A stretch of DNA of 5,075 nucleotides from Roseovarius sp. Its GTDB lineage: Bacteria; Pseudomonadota; Alphaproteobacteria; Rhodobacterales; Rhodobacteraceae. The notes below the pieces were generated by a model. That model did not search any database. It saw nothing but the letters and a program-made list of their open reading frames with translations, and was not told the origin of the DNA. The position numbers were made by a program, and so were the translations under genes. The stretch spans positions 1-5,075 of the forward strand of contig JALQUE010000378.1 of assembly GCA_023260815.1 (NCBI GenBank), given 5' to 3'. Positions within the stretch are counted from its first letter, which is position 1, and each line of letters opens with the position of its first letter. Of the stretch, positions 3,687 through 5,075 are shown piece by piece.

Positions 3687-4731
3687 GCTGTCCACCCTTG
3701 TGACCTTTCGGATCGCCGCCGATCCGCCGCCCCGCCTTGATAAGGCGTTGTCCCGCGATGTGCCAGAGGATGCGGCGCTGTCGCGCACCCGTCTGGCCCG
3801 CCTGATTTCCGAAGGGGCGGTGTCGGTCAACGGCACCCCCGTCACCGATCCCAAAAGCCGTATCACCGAAGGCGACAGCATCGCCATCACCGTCCCTCAG
3901 GCGCAGGACACCCATATTGCCGCCGAATCCATCCCGCTCGATATCGTGTTCGAGGATGACGACCTGATCGTGGTCAACAAACCCGTCGGCATGGTGGTGC
4001 ATCCCGCCCCCGGCAGTCCCGGCGGCACGCTGGTCAACGCGCTTTTGCATCATTGCGGCGATACGCTCTCGGGGGTGGGCGGCATGAAGCGCCCCGGCAT
4101 CGTTCACCGCATCGACAAGGACACGTCGGGCCTGCTGGTGGTTGCCAAATCTGACCGCGCCCATCACGGGCTTGCCGCGCAGTTCGAAGATCACAGCGTC
4201 GAACGCTATTACCGCGCCGTGGTCTATGGCGTGCCCGATGCCGCCGATCCGCGCCTGCGCGGGCTGCGCGGCGTCAGCTTCGAGACGGGCAATATCATCA
4301 AGGTCACCAGCGGCCTTGCGCGTCACCGCACCGACCGCCAGAAACAGGCCGTCACCTTCGAGGGCGGACGCCACGCCGTCACCCGCGCGCGTGTGGTCGA
4401 CACCTTTGGCCAGCCACCTGTTGCCGCGCTGATGGAATGCTGGCTGGAAACCGGCCGCACCCATCAGATCCGTGTACACATGGCCCATGCCGGGCATGGG
4501 CTGGTGGGCGATCCGGTCTATGGCGGGCGGCGCAAGCTGCCGCTCCGCGCCCTGTCCGAGGCCGGGCTGAGGGCTGCGCGCGATTTCCCCCGACAGGCGC
4601 TCCATGCCGCCGTTCTGGGCTTTGAGCACCCGGTCAGCGGTGACGCCCTGCAGTTCGAAGCCCCCTTGCCCGACGACATGACCGCGTTGATCGACGCGCT
4701 GCGCGCCCTTCCGTCGCGCACGGATGCGTGA
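3685..4731 (+). CDS. rluD: 23S rRNA pseudouridine synthase, RluA/RluD family
   Basis: The product is 348 aa. Enzymes of this family convert uridines to pseudouridine in RNA; RluD modifies positions 1911, 1915 and 1917 in helix 69 of 23S rRNA and aids ribosome assembly. An S4 RNA-binding domain lies at about 15-75 (RLDKALSRDVPEDAALSRTR, then RLARLISEGAVSVNG). The catalytic domain begins near 85 (LDIVFEDDDLIVVNKPVGMVVHPAPG). It contains HRIDKDTSGLLVVAK (141-155), whose D144 is the catalytic Asp. ETGRTHQIRVHMAHAGHGLVGDPVYGG (255-281) completes the active site. Length and domain order fit RluD; RluD rather than RluC is inferred from overall resemblance and the location next to rpoH. ATG 3685 has only a weak ribosome site (GGGG at 3672-3675); GTG 3700 is an alternative start. 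It is followed by a 138-base gap before rpoH. Confidence 0.9.
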   Translation: MLSTLVTFRIAADPPPRLDKALSRDVPEDAALSRTRLARLISEGAVSVNGTPVTDPKSRITEGDSIAITVPQAQDTHIAAESIPLDIVFEDDDLIVVNKPVGMVVHPAPGSPGGTLVNALLHHCGDTLSGVGGMKRPGIVHRIDKDTSGLLVVAKSDRAHHGLAAQFEDHSVERYYRAVVYGVPDAADPRLRGLRGVSFETGNIIKVTSGLARHRTDRQKQAVTFEGGRHAVTRARVVDTFGQPPVAALMECWLETGRTHQIRVHMAHAGHGLVGDPVYGGRRKLPLRALSEAGLRAARDFPRQALHAAVLGFEHPVSGDALQFEAPLPDDMTALIDALRALPSRTDA

Positions 4732-4802
4732 GGCGGCTGTCACAATTATCGCAAATCAACGCGGAGATGGTCATATTCCCTTAAGGTTCATCGGGCATAG
4801 CC

Positions 4803-4831
4803 CTTGAAATCCAGTCCACAGACGCCCAAAT
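4803..4831 (+). promoter_or_regulatory. RpoH (sigma-32) type promoter upstream of rpoH
   Basis: CTTGAAA (4803-4809), a 15-base spacer and CCCAAAT (4825-4831) match the sigma-32 consensus CTTGAAA / CCCATNT at all fixed positions but one, with allowed spacing. Transcription would start near 4839, leaving a leader of about 30 bases with a ribosome site GAGGGGG (4854-4860). It implies that RpoH activates its own gene, as described for Caulobacter rpoH. I found no convincing vegetative promoter in the rest of the gap (4732-4802). Confidence 0.6.
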
Positions 4832-4869
4832 TCATGTTAACGGCGTATACATTGAGGGGGACACCTAAG

Positions 4870-5075
4870 GTGAGTAACTACAAAAATCTTCCCGCCCCAT
4901 CGCCCGAAGGTGGGTTGAACCGGTATCTGCAGGAAATTCGCAAGTTTCCGCTGCTCGAACCGGAAGAAGAATACATGCTGGCCAAACGATGGGTCGAGGA
5001 ACAGGATACCGAGGCCGCGCATCGCATGGTCACCAGCCACCTGCGTCTGGCGGCCAAGATCGCCATGGGCTATCG
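4870..5075 (+). CDS. rpoH: heat-shock sigma factor RpoH, N-terminal part
   Basis: RpoH is the sigma-32 family factor that directs RNA polymerase to heat-shock promoters (chaperones, proteases). The first 68 complete codons are present and the gene runs off the window. The protein starts MSNYKNLPAPSPEGG, then LNRYLQEIRKFPLLEPEEEYMLAKRWVEE (about residues 16-44, sigma region 1.2). EAAHRMVTSHLRLAAKIAMGYR leads into region 2, the core-binding part. This N-terminus is typical of alphaproteobacterial RpoH. The start is GTG (4870), chosen because it yields the family N-terminus and has GAGGGGG nine bases upstream. The start codon lies in the 3' arm of a small hairpin, CACC-TAA-GGTG (4862-4872). Some Rhodobacteraceae carry two rpoH genes; the fragment is too short to say with certainty which this is. 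Confidence 0.93.
   Translation, partial: MSNYKNLPAPSPEGGLNRYLQEIRKFPLLEPEEEYMLAKRWVEEQDTEAAHRMVTSHLRLAAKIAMGY

Noticed and set aside
3679..4743. A long open frame of 354 codons on the minus strand opposite rluD
   Set aside because: It mirrors rluD codon for codon, has a biased His/Arg/Gly/Asp-rich composition typical of the antisense of GC-rich genes, and lacks a ribosome site and family features.

Overview
The window is chromosomal DNA of a GC-rich alphaproteobacterium, most likely a member of the Rhodobacteraceae (roseobacter-like). The evidence is the ribH-nusB pair, an alphaproteobacterial MmcB, an RpoH whose N-terminus has the typical rhodobacterial sequence, a tRNA-His without an encoded G-1, and small proteins that look like families confined to this group. 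This is core-genome backbone. I see no transposase, integrase, phage gene, CRISPR array or toxin-antitoxin pair.

Layout from left to right. Positions 1-809 hold the 3' end of ribH (riboflavin pathway) and nusB (antitermination), joined by an ATGA overlap. nusB converges on a Cys-rich lipoprotein gene (822-1505, minus), and both stop codons sit inside one perfect hairpin. A divergent intergenic region (1506-1696) leads to a two-helix membrane protein with an Asp6-His2 stretch (1697-2032), closed by a strong intrinsic terminator (2068-2096). A gap without genes (about 2097-2454) holds a degenerate 15-16 bp tandem repeat, a 52-bp dyad centred on a perfect 16-bp palindrome, and other inverted repeats.

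Next comes mmcB (2481-2951), a DNA repair gene. Its promoter carries an alphaproteobacterial LexA box (GTTC-N7-GTTC) between the -35 and -10 elements, and its mRNA is probably leaderless. The 3' end of mmcB overlaps that of a small acidic gene on the minus strand (2938-3126, DUF6324-like). tRNA-His(GUG) follows (3300-3376) with its own promoter, then a one-helix membrane protein on the minus strand (3384-3686, DUF6476-like). The start codon of that gene overlaps the start codon of the divergent rluD (3685-4731, 23S rRNA pseudouridine synthase). The window ends in the first 68 codons of rpoH (4870 onward), preceded by a match to an RpoH-type heat-shock promoter.

The shared theme is translation, RNA metabolism and stress: NusB and RluD serve rRNA synthesis and ribosome assembly, tRNA-His serves decoding, MmcB serves the SOS response and RpoH the heat-shock response. 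No new multi-gene system is evident. The most interesting signals are regulatory: the mmcB SOS promoter, the apparent rpoH self-regulation and the unexplained dyad and repeats in the 2.1-2.45 kb gap.
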